15,696 bases of DNA from Gallionellaceae bacterium. Its GTDB lineage: Bacteria > Pseudomonadota > Gammaproteobacteria > Burkholderiales > Gallionellaceae. The DNA lies in the NCBI GenBank assembly GCA_003151655.1, contig PLYB01000353.1, positions 1-15,696 of the forward strand. Reading direction: 5' to 3'. A model generated the notes under the pieces. That model searched no databases, had not been told where the DNA came from, and worked only from the letters and a program-made list of their open reading frames with translations. A program made the translations under genes and the position numbers. Position 1 is the stretch's first letter. Every line of letters starts with the position of its first letter. Positions 7,255 through 14,837 of the stretch are shown piece by piece.

Positions 7255-9720
7255 ATGAGTAAGCGAAACGGCGAAATACTTTCATTATTGGAATCACTCA
7301 AGCACCAGACCAACGAGTTGCTGTCCAATCAGGTGTTATACACCGAAATGGTGGACAACAACGCTGACGGACTGATCGTTGTGGACGGTGATGGCATTAT
7401 CCGGTTTGCCAATCAGCGGGCGGCCGAGATGTTCAATCGCAAAAAGGCAAAAAAACTGGAAGGCGAGATATTTGCGTTCAATCCGGCTGACAATGAAATG
7501 ACCGAGATTGAAATTGCCGCCGAAAATAAAGTGATCACCGTGGAAATGCGCTCCAGAAAGATCGACTGGGCGGGGCACTCTGCCATGTTGGTCGCTTTAC
7601 GTCCCGGTACGGATAGAGGCAAGATCAGATCATCATTGCAGAAAGCCAGTGAGAGTTTGAAGGCCATGATTAACGCTTCTCCGCTGGCGATAGTCGTGGT
7701 TGATATCGGCGGGGTTGTTACCTTGTGGAGTAAAGCGGCAGAGCGAATTTTCGACTGGTCTGAACTGGAAATGCGGGGTCAACCATTTCCGTTTAGGGAC
7801 TCTGTTCTGGAAGATGTAATTGAGCGAGCTTCATCCGGTGAGCAATTATTCGAGCTTGAAATAGTTGGTTCATTCGGCCTTTATGGTTTGGCAAAAACAT
7901 TACATTTATGGGCAACCCCGCTGAACAATGCGGCGGGTGCAATAAGCGGCGTGATGTTGATGGTTGCTGATGTCACCGAAACAAAATTGAAAAAGCAGCA
8001 GATGGAGATTGCGCTGCAGACTAGTGAAAAACGCTTTCGTATGGCATTGAGTAATTCGCCAATATCTGTTTCCTGTCAGGATGCCGAGTTGCGTTATACC
8101 TGGATATACAATTCGCTGGCGGGAATTCAAGAAACACAAATGATCGGCAAGAGTGATGCCGAGTTGTTTTCGCAGGAAGACGCGGCTCTGCTAAACGAGT
8201 TGAAGCACTGCGTGTTAAAGCTGGGTATCGAAAGCCGGGGTGAGGTGAAAATTCAACGCGATGGACGGTTGTATTTTTATGACATCTCGGTTGAGCCGAT
8301 GCTAGATGATTCAGGAAATATTAGCGGGGTCACCTGTGCTGCGACTGACGTTTCTGCACTGCGGCACACCGAGTCGCTTGCGGCATTCGCATTGCATCAC
8401 GATACACTGACAGGACTACCCAATAGGACGTTGTTTCTGGATCGTCTTCAGCAGGCATTTGCGCTCGCGCAAAGGGAAGATGTCCAGTGTCTTGCGGTAA
8501 TTCATTTCGGGCTCGATCAGTTTAAGACGATTAACCAATGTTTTGGCCATGCTATCGGCGACCAGTTGCTGCGCGATGTCGGTACACGCATGGCGGAGGT
8601 GATGTACGAGATCGACACCGTATCCAGAGTAGGGGGCGATGAGTTCCTTATTCTGGTGCACAATATTCAGGACAGCCATAGTACTCCTCCCATTGTCAGG
8701 AAGATTATGGAGTCTCTACAGCAGCCGTTTACGCTAAACGGGCAGGAGATATACATCACCGCCAGCATCGGTGTTGCAATGTATCCTCATGACGGAGCGA
8801 CGGCAGATGATTTATTGAAGAATGCGGATGCCGCCATGCATCGGGCCAAAGAAGATTTTGGACGCGGCAATTATCAATTTTTCTGTGAAGACATGAACTC
8901 ACGCGCGATGCATAAACTTATGCTGGAGGGCGATTTGCGCCGGGCGCTCGAGCATGGTGAATTTCACCTGCACTATCAGCCTCAGGTGGATATTAAGAAC
9001 AATGCCATCATCGGAGCCGAAGCTCTTCTCCGCTGGAATCATCCGAAGCATGGCAATATTCCACCCGGTGAGTTCATTCCGGCTGCGGAAAGCAGCGGCG
9101 TGATCAACCCTATCGGTGATTGGGTATTGCAAACGGCCTGTCATCAGCATCGTGAATGGATAGAGGCGGGTTTTTCGCCCGTTCGTATGTCGGTCAATTT
9201 ATCGGCACGGCAGTTTTTGCGTGGCGATTTGGTCAATAAGGTTGCCTGCGTACTTAAAGCAAGCGGCATGCAGCCGGAATATCTGGAGCTGGAGCTTACC
9301 GAAAGCATATTGATGCAAGATGTGGAGAACACGGTGAGCACTTTGCATGAACTCAAGCGGATGGGAGTGCGCTTATCCATTGATGATTTTGGTACCGGGT
9401 ATTCATCGCTGAGTTATTTAAAACGCTTTCCGCTCGATATACTCAAGATTGATCGCTCTTTCGTCGCTGACTTGGGTACGAAGTCGGACGATGGCGAGAT
9501 TGCACGGGCGATTATTGCGATGGCGCATGCTCTCCATCTTAAAGTTGTTGCAGAGGGTGTTGAGAATCTGCAGCAACTGAATTTTATGCGTGACTTTCAC
9601 TGTGATTTAATTCAAGGGTATTATTTTAGCAAGCCCCTGCCGGCAGAAGAATTCGCAAGGCTATTGAAGGGCAAGACCTTGGGGCTGTTTGTGGTATCCG
9701 GCAGCGCTCAGGCAGCTTGA
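7255..9720 (+). CDS. PAS-PAS-PAS-GGDEF-EAL c-di-GMP protein
   Basis: An 821-residue soluble signalling protein. Three PAS-like segments (about 28-118, 135-245, 258-370) probably sense a ligand or redox state; no transmembrane helix is seen. The GGDEF domain (about 378-545) keeps GGDEF at 460-464, but the usual DxD metal motif reads GLDQFK (Gly419 for Asp), and the inhibitory RxxD site is absent (YEID). The EAL domain (about 555-805) keeps EALLRW (589-594), SVNLSARQF, LELTES, DDFGTGYSS (710-718), LKID, AEGVE and QGYYFSKPL, as in active phosphodiesterases. Net activity is therefore probably c-di-GMP hydrolysis, perhaps GTP-modulated. It starts 50 bases after the phosphatase gene, with CAGG before the ATG, and is inferred to be co-transcribed. 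Confidence 0.9.
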   Translation: MSKRNGEILSLLESLKHQTNELLSNQVLYTEMVDNNADGLIVVDGDGIIRFANQRAAEMFNRKKAKKLEGEIFAFNPADNEMTEIEIAAENKVITVEMRSRKIDWAGHSAMLVALRPGTDRGKIRSSLQKASESLKAMINASPLAIVVVDIGGVVTLWSKAAERIFDWSELEMRGQPFPFRDSVLEDVIERASSGEQLFELEIVGSFGLYGLAKTLHLWATPLNNAAGAISGVMLMVADVTETKLKKQQMEIALQTSEKRFRMALSNSPISVSCQDAELRYTWIYNSLAGIQETQMIGKSDAELFSQEDAALLNELKHCVLKLGIESRGEVKIQRDGRLYFYDISVEPMLDDSGNISGVTCAATDVSALRHTESLAAFALHHDTLTGLPNRTLFLDRLQQAFALAQREDVQCLAVIHFGLDQFKTINQCFGHAIGDQLLRDVGTRMAEVMYEIDTVSRVGGDEFLILVHNIQDSHSTPPIVRKIMESLQQPFTLNGQEIYITASIGVAMYPHDGATADDLLKNADAAMHRAKEDFGRGNYQFFCEDMNSRAMHKLMLEGDLRRALEHGEFHLHYQPQVDIKNNAIIGAEALLRWNHPKHGNIPPGEFIPAAESSGVINPIGDWVLQTACHQHREWIEAGFSPVRMSVNLSARQFLRGDLVNKVACVLKASGMQPEYLELELTESILMQDVENTVSTLHELKRMGVRLSIDDFGTGYSSLSYLKRFPLDILKIDRSFVADLGTKSDDGEIARAIIAMAHALHLKVVAEGVENLQQLNFMRDFHCDLIQGYYFSKPLPAEEFARLLKGKTLGLFVVSGSAQAA

Positions 9721-9744
9721 CACGGCGGCGAGTTAACAAATTTG

Positions 9745-9763
9745 TCATAGTGGGCTACTATGA
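9745..9763. promoter_or_regulatory. Inverted repeat upstream of phoU
   Basis: TCATAGT (9745-9751) and ACTATGA (9757-9763) are perfect inverted copies around GGGCT, about 42 bases before the phoU start. The left half lies within TTGTCATA, close to one half of a PhoB box (CTGTCATA), but the direct-repeat second half of a true Pho box is absent. A regulatory site is plausible; a PhoB site is only weakly supported. Confidence 0.4.
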
Positions 9764-9805
9764 TGCCTATCCTTTTCAACTTGATTTCCTCCGACAAATA
9801 CCCAG

Positions 9806-10489
9806 ATGAAATATCCAGAACACACTTCCACGCAATTTGATGTCGAATTGAGAACCATATGTAGCAGTGTGTTGCAGATGGGAGAGGCAGTCGAGAACCA
9901 ATTTCGTCTTGCGCTGGAGTCCATTGAGACTGGCGACCTGATGGCGATAGACCGTATTATTGACGAAGGTCATGCGGTCAATGCGATGGAGGTATCAATT
10001 GATGAATTTTGTACTAATCTTTTGGTTCGTCGGCAACCCACGGCCAACGATTTGCGTCTGGTGAAAACTATTATTAAAACGATCAACGATCTGGAACGTA
10101 TCGGTGATGAGGCTGAGAATATTGCCAGCACGGCAAAGTTGATGTTGCAAAAAAATTCTGTATCGTTACCGTGTTATCGCCAAATTAAATATTCGGCTGA
10201 CATTGCACTGGGGATGCTTCGAGCCGCGTTGGATGCTTTTGACGGATTGGATCCGGATGCGGCAAAAAAAATCGGTCGCAAGGATGTATTGATCGATGAA
10301 GAGTTTCATTCCATTCTTCGACATCTGGTCGCTTACATGATGGAGGATAGCAGTGAAATTTCCATGGCATTGCACGCAGCATTAGTAGCCAGATCAATCG
10401 AGCGTATCGGTGACCATGCGAAGAATATATCCGAGTATGTGGTTTACATGATTGAAGGACGAGAAGTTCGCAACTACAGCTCAATATAA
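9806..10489 (+). CDS. phoU: PhoU phosphate-signalling protein
   Basis: PhoU is a cytoplasmic helical protein that links the Pst phosphate transporter to the PhoR/PhoB two-component system and restrains phosphate uptake. The 227 residues are close to the usual 230-245. Two PhoU repeats are visible, each with its metal-cluster motif: NDLERIGDEAENIAS (about 92-106) and SIERIGDHAKNISEY (about 196-210). The N-terminal TQFDVELRTICSSVLQMGEAVENQ is typical. The ATG is the only reasonable start, since an in-frame TGA lies 24 bases upstream, but no clear Shine-Dalgarno site precedes it. No pst, phoB or phoR genes are beside it; it follows the c-di-GMP gene by 85 bases and meets the next gene tail to tail. 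Confidence 0.92.
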   Translation: MKYPEHTSTQFDVELRTICSSVLQMGEAVENQFRLALESIETGDLMAIDRIIDEGHAVNAMEVSIDEFCTNLLVRRQPTANDLRLVKTIIKTINDLERIGDEAENIASTAKLMLQKNSVSLPCYRQIKYSADIALGMLRAALDAFDGLDPDAAKKIGRKDVLIDEEFHSILRHLVAYMMEDSSEISMALHAALVARSIERIGDHAKNISEYVVYMIEGREVRNYSSI

Positions 10490-10491
10490 CT

Positions 10492-11448
10492 TCAGCGTTT
10501 GTCGGAAGACGGGGCGAAAATAGCGAACCGATCCTTGCCGCTCTTCTTTGCTACATACATTGCGTTGTCCGCAGCCGCCAATAGGGTGTCCAGTTCATCT
10601 GCATGGTTCGGGTATTCTGCGATGCCGATGCTGGCTGAGATATTGGAAATGGTTTTTTTGCCGAATTCGTAGGGGACTCTGAGTGTTCCCAGTATGCGGT
10701 GTGCTACCGTGATGGCTCTTTCCAGATCGGATTCCAGCAGGATTACCACGAACTCATCTCCACCCATGCGCGCAGCGGTATCGCCATCCCTCAGGCAGGC
10801 AAATAAACGTTCCGCCACTTCCTTTAGCAGGCGATCGCCGATGCCGTGACCATAGGTGTCGTTAACCGGTTTAAATCCATCCAAATCGATAAAGAGTAGC
10901 GAGATTGGGCGTGATGCACGGTTTGATACCGAGATAGCCTGATTCAGACGATCCAGCAACAGTGTGCGATTTGGCAGGCCGGTCAGTTGATCGAAATGCG
11001 CCAGTCCAAAAAGATGTTTTTGTTTCCGCTGCGTCATCTCGTGGAGCAGATCGTATCCATTGGCCATGCCCAAATATTTTTTTTCTTTGGTGATGATGAA
11101 GCCGCTTACCATGTGTGCCATGCCTGCATCCAGAATGATACGGGCGACATCTTCAATACCCGTGCTCCGGTCAACGATAATAGGCTTGTCATCCATCAAT
11201 GTGGAGATCGGTTTCTTGCCCTTTAGCTCTTTCACATACTGCTTGCTGAAATACTCGGTGATGTCTTGACGCACGATAATGCCCACCGGCCTGTCTTTAT
11301 CGTTCACGATAGGCAATGCATAGAGTTTCTTATCCGCATGGAATAATTCCAGTACTTTTATGCAACTGGTAGATTCGTGTACCGAAACAACATTTCGGAG
11401 AAGATGCTCAACAGTCGAGTTGGCGATATCGGATTGTTCTTCTGCCAT
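10492..11448 (-). CDS. CBS-CBS-GGDEF diguanylate cyclase
   Basis: A 318-residue soluble protein likely to make c-di-GMP from two GTP. Residues about 10-68 and 78-138 are paired CBS motifs, which commonly bind adenine nucleotides and would let energy state tune output. The GGDEF domain spans about 148-310: FIDLDGFKPVNDTYGHGIGD (187-206) keeps both Asp of the metal/GTP site, GGDEF is at 229-233, and RDGD (220-223), exactly five residues before it, is a canonical RxxD inhibitory site. All hallmarks point to an active, product-inhibited cyclase. AGGA stands about nine bases before the ATG. Its stop lies 2 bases from the convergent phoU stop, and it lies 68 bases downstream of a small membrane-protein gene on the same strand. 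Confidence 0.9.
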   Translation of the reverse strand: MAEEQSDIANSTVEHLLRNVVSVHESTSCIKVLELFHADKKLYALPIVNDKDRPVGIIVRQDITEYFSKQYVKELKGKKPISTLMDDKPIIVDRSTGIEDVARIILDAGMAHMVSGFIITKEKKYLGMANGYDLLHEMTQRKQKHLFGLAHFDQLTGLPNRTLLLDRLNQAISVSNRASRPISLLFIDLDGFKPVNDTYGHGIGDRLLKEVAERLFACLRDGDTAARMGGDEFVVILLESDLERAITVAHRILGTLRVPYEFGKKTISNISASIGIAEYPNHADELDTLLAAADNAMYVAKKSGKDRFAIFAPSSDKR

Positions 11449-11516
11449 GAGTGAAGTTCCTGCCTAGACTATTTTGTCTATCTCAGTATGAATAAAGTAA
11501 AAAAGCGCGTTGCATC

Positions 11517-11699
11517 TCAAACAGAGCCAATCAGAAAAAATTCGGCACCGAAGGAAAAGAGAAATCCCATTCCCCATACCAGACTTTCAGTGACTGCGCT
11601 TTGGGTGCTTTGTTGCGGTTCCCTGTTGATGAGAATTCCCACCATCAGGCTGAACATGCCAATTCCCAACACCACCAATATCGAGAAATAATAATTCAT
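11517..11699 (-). CDS. Small two-helix membrane protein, unrecognised
   Basis: The frame starting at the ATG at 11699 encodes 60 residues with two hydrophobic stretches: YFSILVVLGIGMFSLMVGIL (about 4-23) and LVWGMGFLFSFGAEFFLIGSV (about 40-60), joined by a polar INREPQQSTQSAVTES loop. GGGA sits about seven bases upstream; a longer in-frame ATG at 11732 has no ribosome site and is rejected. The hairpin-like topology suggests an inner-membrane peptide. It lies directly upstream of the CBS-GGDEF gene and may be co-transcribed, hinting at a membrane partner, but this is inference. In the gap between them TAGAC (11465-11469) and GTCTA (11476-11480) form a short inverted repeat. Confidence 0.6.
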   Translation of the reverse strand: MNYYFSILVVLGIGMFSLMVGILINREPQQSTQSAVTESLVWGMGFLFSFGAEFFLIGSV

Positions 11700-12068
11700 T
11701 ATGTTATCCCGTTTGTTTGATTCCACTGACATTCATCAGCGGATGTCGAAGCTATGCGAATTGCATGATTAATCTTGTGCCACAGTAACTTGGTGACAGG
11801 ATAAGTCTAATGAGTTGGTGTTGCAGTTTTATGATGAAAATATGAATGTACTGTGGCTGACACAAATTTCAGGAGCGGAGCAGTTGTTGGGGTGTTTGTA
11901 CCAAATTGATAGCCTATTTTTTCTTTTGTAATTTTGCCGTAATATTTGCGGGTCAAACTGGTCGGGTTGCCAGCTCACCCAAAGTAACTCTCAGAGCATA
12001 GATAAATTCGGGTATTGCGAGAGGCGGTTAACGCCAGCTTTGTAAAGAAGTTATTCCAGGGAGTAATA
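11700..12068. other. Divergent intergenic region
   Basis: About 370 bases without a supported gene separate the minus-strand membrane-protein gene from the second STAS gene, so promoters for both are expected here. The DNA is AT-rich around 11910-11950. Small symmetric pieces such as TTGG...CCAA near 11889-11911 and CTGG...CCAG near 11960 are visible, but no clear sigma-54, sigma-28 or strong sigma-70 promoter could be picked by eye. Confidence 0.35.
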
Positions 12069-12407
12069 ATGAGCATTGATGTAAAAGTCAAAGATAAATC
12101 TGCGCAACTGACAATTTCGGATCGTTTTGATTCCTCTTCATATAGGGATTTCAAACAAGCTTACACGCCGCTTATTGTAAATTCCACCGTGCAATTGATC
12201 GAAATTGATATTAGTGGATTGAACTATCTGGACAGTGCCGCATTGGGTATGTTGATGCAACTGAATGAAAGCGCAAAAGATGCCGGGAAGTCGATAATAC
12301 TGATAGGTGTTCCCGGTAAAGTCGCTAATGTTTTGAGGATTGCCAACGCTGACAAGCTCTTTACGATTAATTTACCCTCTGGCATGAAGATGAATTGGCA
12401 AAAATGA
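12069..12407 (+). CDS. STAS-domain protein (anti-sigma factor antagonist-like), copy 2
   Basis: A 112-residue single-domain STAS protein, probably a phosphorylation-controlled partner-switch component. The key motif reads YLDSAALGMLM (53-63), with Ser56 in the phospho-acceptor place. The start at 12069 is chosen because GGGAG precedes the ATG by about six bases; the same frame is open upstream to 12015 without a ribosome site there. It is clearly more distant from copies 1 and 3 than they are from each other. It stands alone on its strand: the next gene is on the opposite strand, and no kinase or phosphatase adjoins it. It may share the PP2C phosphatase encoded about 5 kb to the left, or have its own distant partners. 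Confidence 0.88.
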   Translation: MSIDVKVKDKSAQLTISDRFDSSSYRDFKQAYTPLIVNSTVQLIEIDISGLNYLDSAALGMLMQLNESAKDAGKSIILIGVPGKVANVLRIANADKLFTINLPSGMKMNWQK

Positions 12408-12507
12408 GCCAGTGATATTTGCTTCCCGCTGGTGATGCTTCTTTCCTAATGGAGTAAGCAGCCGTCCTACAAAATCACCGAAGCAGATTATCTAGCCGTT
12501 GATATGG

Positions 12508-12855
12508 TTAGGCGAAAACGTTAATGCTGGTACCAAGGGTGGAACTGGCGGAATTAGAGGATGCAAGAGAGGCGATGGCCTGTTGTGTGGCTTGCTTTGC
12601 AGCTTGCGCGCTTTTGGAGATACGATCCATTGCATTTGTCTGGGCTTGACTGCCTTCCAGTTGCGCGACGCTGTGAGACTTGCGTTGTAGCGTACCAAGA
12701 TAGGTGAGGTCTTTATCCAGTTGCGCTTTGTCTTGCTCCAATTGCGTTTCGGTTGCCAGCACGTCTGCACGATCAGAGGCCACCTTTTGCTGAGCAACAG
12801 AAGTGGATACGTATATATTACCGCTACTGACAGAATTTACAGATAGAGAACTCAT
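12508..12855 (-). CDS. Small Ala/Ser/Gln-rich coiled-coil protein, unrecognised
   Basis: A 115-residue frame with a Ser/Val-rich start (MSSLSVNSVSSGNIYVSTSV), a central charged helix likely to form a coiled coil (about 24-60, ATETQLEQDKAQLDKDLTYL), and an Ala/Ser/Gln-rich second half ending GTSINVFA. No signal peptide or membrane helix is present. The layout recalls small flagellar or FlxA-like coiled-coil proteins of proteobacteria, but this is a weak impression. GGGA stands about eight bases before the ATG at 12855. It converges on the second STAS gene, with a 100-base gap holding no clear terminator. Confidence 0.6.
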   Translation of the reverse strand: MSSLSVNSVSSGNIYVSTSVAQQKVASDRADVLATETQLEQDKAQLDKDLTYLGTLQRKSHSVAQLEGSQAQTNAMDRISKSAQAAKQATQQAIASLASSNSASSTLGTSINVFA

Positions 12856-12912
12856 CGCATCATTCCCGGCTGGCGATGTCGACTATGCGACCGAAAATCA
12901 AGGCCGCACAAA

Positions 12913-13068
12913 CTACGCCTGATAGTTCACTTGATACCACTTCTTTTTGCCCATGTCAATCCAGAAAGTCATTACGTATGAACCAAGGCCTGTGGTGAAG
13001 ATGCTGAGAATAAATGACCAAGCCTGATGCAGGATAAATATATATGCTAAATCAAATTGTTGGGCTGT
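12913..13068 (-). pseudogene. Possible remnant of a small membrane-protein gene
   Basis: On the minus strand 51 codons are open from just after a TAA at 13069-13071 to a TAG ending at 12913. The translation holds one clear hydrophobic helix (AYIFILHQAWSFILSIFTTG) followed by GKKKWYQVNYQA, a pattern of real membrane-protein C-termini with a positive cytoplasmic tail. No ATG or GTG and no ribosome site precede the helix, so it is either a 5'-decayed gene or uses a rare start such as the in-frame CTG. It lies between the coiled-coil gene and the divergent HAD gene. Confidence 0.3.
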
Positions 13069-13114
13069 TTATTCGAGATGCTGAGTTACGCGTGAACGTG
13101 TCGCTTGGGTAGTC

Positions 13115-13858
13115 ATGATCTTGTCACATGACAGCCCTACAATTGTTAATATGAATCAGTATAAAAACGTGGAACGGCTGGTTGTTTTTGATGCGGATGG
13201 TACAGCTATCGATGCTTTTCATGCAATTGAGCTGGCCTTTCTAAAGCATGGGATGGACATCGGCGATATTGAGCGATTTCAGAAGCGCCGCAAGTTGTTT
13301 AAGTTCCTCGGCGGTTTGCGCGAGTTTCCCACAAATCTGCGCAGTCAGTTTGGCAAGCAGAGCCGCAAGCGGTTGCGTGAAACGCTGACCGAGGTTTATC
13401 GTCACGAGGCAGGTTTATTTGCCGGTATCGACATACTGTTACGTACGTTGTTGGATGATCCGAACATCCGTGTCGCTTTGATTACGCGTAACGTAACGAT
13501 TGAGCCTGAGAAAACCTTGAAATGCCTTTTTCAACGACATCAGATCGATATTGATCAGTTTGACTATGTCGTCTGTCTTCCGCTAAAAGAAAACAAAAGC
13601 GAATATATGAAACGCGTCCGGAAAATGTATTCCATCAACCCCGCGTGTTCTTATGCTTGCGGGGACGAGTATAGCGATTATCTGGCGGCCATTAGCGCAG
13701 GAATGCATCCTTTCGTTGTGTCCTATGGTTTCGAGAGTAAAGTCCGATTAATCCAAAAGTTTAATGTTCCAAACGAGGTTATCTCGACAACGCCGGCAGA
13801 GTTTAATAGCCGATTGCTACACGCGTTGAATCTGCCGATCAAGGGGCCGCATCGTTAA
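13115..13858 (+). CDS. HAD-superfamily hydrolase, substrate unknown
   Basis: A 247-residue cytoplasmic protein with all four HAD motifs: FDADGT (25-30; nucleophile Asp26, acid/base Asp28), ALITRN (121-126; Thr124), a Lys in the KENKSEY stretch (158-164), and GDEYSDYLAAISAG (183-196; metal-binding Asp184 and Asp188). A helical cap of about 90 residues follows motif I, as in type C1 phosphatases such as phosphoglycolate phosphatase. The cap is rich in Arg/Lys (KRRKLFK, KQSRKRLR), which would suit an anionic substrate. The start is uncertain: neither the ATG at 13115 nor the in-frame ATG at 13151 has a good ribosome site, and the HAD fold needs only the later one. Neighbours give no clue to the substrate. 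Confidence 0.8.
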   Translation: MILSHDSPTIVNMNQYKNVERLVVFDADGTAIDAFHAIELAFLKHGMDIGDIERFQKRRKLFKFLGGLREFPTNLRSQFGKQSRKRLRETLTEVYRHEAGLFAGIDILLRTLLDDPNIRVALITRNVTIEPEKTLKCLFQRHQIDIDQFDYVVCLPLKENKSEYMKRVRKMYSINPACSYACGDEYSDYLAAISAGMHPFVVSYGFESKVRLIQKFNVPNEVISTTPAEFNSRLLHALNLPIKGPHR

Positions 13859-13974
13859 ATGCTACTTAGAAAGTTACTCTCCATCAACTAAGCCGCATCC
13901 AGCCGTAATTGGTTTCCGTCTGTTCATCAATTCATTCTGACACGAATTAAAGCCTGCTCTTGGCAGGGGTGAAT

Positions 13975-14129
13975 ATGACAATACTTAAAGCGAATTCTCA
14001 GCTGGCAACATATAGTTCATCTGTTCATGATCAGACTGAAATATCTGCGGGCTAGAATCCCTTAGCGCCGAAATGGTTTCCGTAGTAAACCTGCTTGATT
14101 TGAGAGGTCTTCGTAGCCCGGTGTTTTGA
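13975..14129 (+). pseudogene. Possible frameshifted remnant of a small gene
   Basis: An ATG at 13975 has CAGGGG about six bases upstream and opens 26 codons (MTILKANSQLATYSSSVHDQ, then TEISAG) before TAG at 14053-14055. One base shifted, the reading goes on from 14052 as LESLSAEMVSVVNLLDLRGL to a TGA at 14127-14129. The combined polypeptide reads smoothly, suggesting a single frameshift in a former gene or a short leader-like peptide. The rest of the 336-base gap after the HAD gene shows nothing I can name. Support is weak. Confidence 0.25.
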
Positions 14130-14194
14130 GCGAGGACAGATACGGGCATCAGTGGCCAACCGCAGTTTCATTGTTACCTATGAAAGGAAATATT

Positions 14195-14377
14195 ATGAGC
14201 TACCGTTATTCCCAACCCGATGAATTAGATATTGCTCAACAAGAAATGGATGAGCGCGAAATTAACACAAAAGAGCGCGTTACAGATACCAAGTATCCCA
14301 ATGAGACTAATCATGAAAGTTGGCATGCTGGCTACATCCCACCATACCGGGCGGCCTATTTCAGAGCAGGGAACTAA
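14195..14377 (+). CDS. Small 60-residue charged protein, unrecognised
   Basis: The ATG at 14195 has AAAGGA six bases upstream; the longer frame from 14126 has no such site. The 60 residues split into a highly charged, helix-prone half (about 9-30, DELDIAQQEMDEREINTKER) and an aromatic, Tyr/Trp/Pro-rich half (WHAGYIPPYRAAYFRAGN). No membrane helix or signal peptide is seen. The strong ribosome site and balanced codon use favour a real gene. It precedes the third STAS gene by 120 bases on the same strand. No family is recognised. Confidence 0.62.
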   Translation: MSYRYSQPDELDIAQQEMDEREINTKERVTDTKYPNETNHESWHAGYIPPYRAAYFRAGN

Positions 14378-14497
14378 TTGTGCAAAAATATGTAGTCTGG
14401 AATTGGATCAACGTTAAGTTTTGATCAATGAAAAAAAATACTTGAATGTGCTTTAAATTTTGTATTACCGAGCGATACCAATGTGAATGGAGCTCTT

Positions 14498-14827
14498 ATG
14501 AATACTCTTGAAAGCAATAAATTGCTCATCAATGTTTCTGCTGTCAGTAATACGGCTACTATTTACTTAAGCGGGAGTTTCACTTTTGATGCCTTTCGTG
14601 AATTTAAGGCGGCGTACAAGAGTCAACTGAATGACTCAAAGATTAACTGCATCGTAGTTGATCTCGAAAAAACTCAATATCTGGATAGCTCGGCCTTGGA
14701 AATGTTGGTGGTATTACGCGATCAGGTTCAATTAACTGGAAAATCATTGATATTATCCAAGCCGAGTTTGTTTATTAAACGCGTGTTCGACATCGCTAAT
14801 TTTCAAAAGTTATTCGTTATTACCTGA
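14498..14827 (+). CDS. STAS-domain protein (anti-sigma factor antagonist-like), copy 3
   Basis: A 109-residue STAS protein, sister to copy 1: about 61 of 99 aligned residues agree by eye, with shared runs such as REFKAAY and YLDSSAL. Ser64 in YLDSSALEML (61-70) is the expected phospho-acceptor. The residue after SSAL is Glu68 where the other two copies have Gly, near the phosphorylation loop. The ATG at 14498 follows GGAG by six bases; an in-frame GTG at 14483 lies before that site. The close similarity implies duplication and possible competition for the same phosphatase and kinase. A decayed STAS-like frame follows within a few bases, so this locus carried two copies in tandem. Confidence 0.88.
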   Translation: MNTLESNKLLINVSAVSNTATIYLSGSFTFDAFREFKAAYKSQLNDSKINCIVVDLEKTQYLDSSALEMLVVLRDQVQLTGKSLILSKPSLFIKRVFDIANFQKLFVIT

Positions 14828-14837
14828 TCATTTATCA

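Noticed and set aside
9741..9763. Pho box before phoU
   Set aside because: Only one half (TTGTCATA) matches; the second direct repeat at 11-base spacing is missing, so only an inverted repeat was reported.
11488..11691. Plus-strand frame of 67 codons opposite the small membrane protein
   Set aside because: It has no ribosome site, and the minus-strand reading gives two convincing membrane helices.
12492..12797. Second minus-strand frame of 101 codons within the coiled-coil gene
   Set aside because: Proline- and tryptophan-rich low-quality product; the other frame gives a regular coiled coil with a better start.
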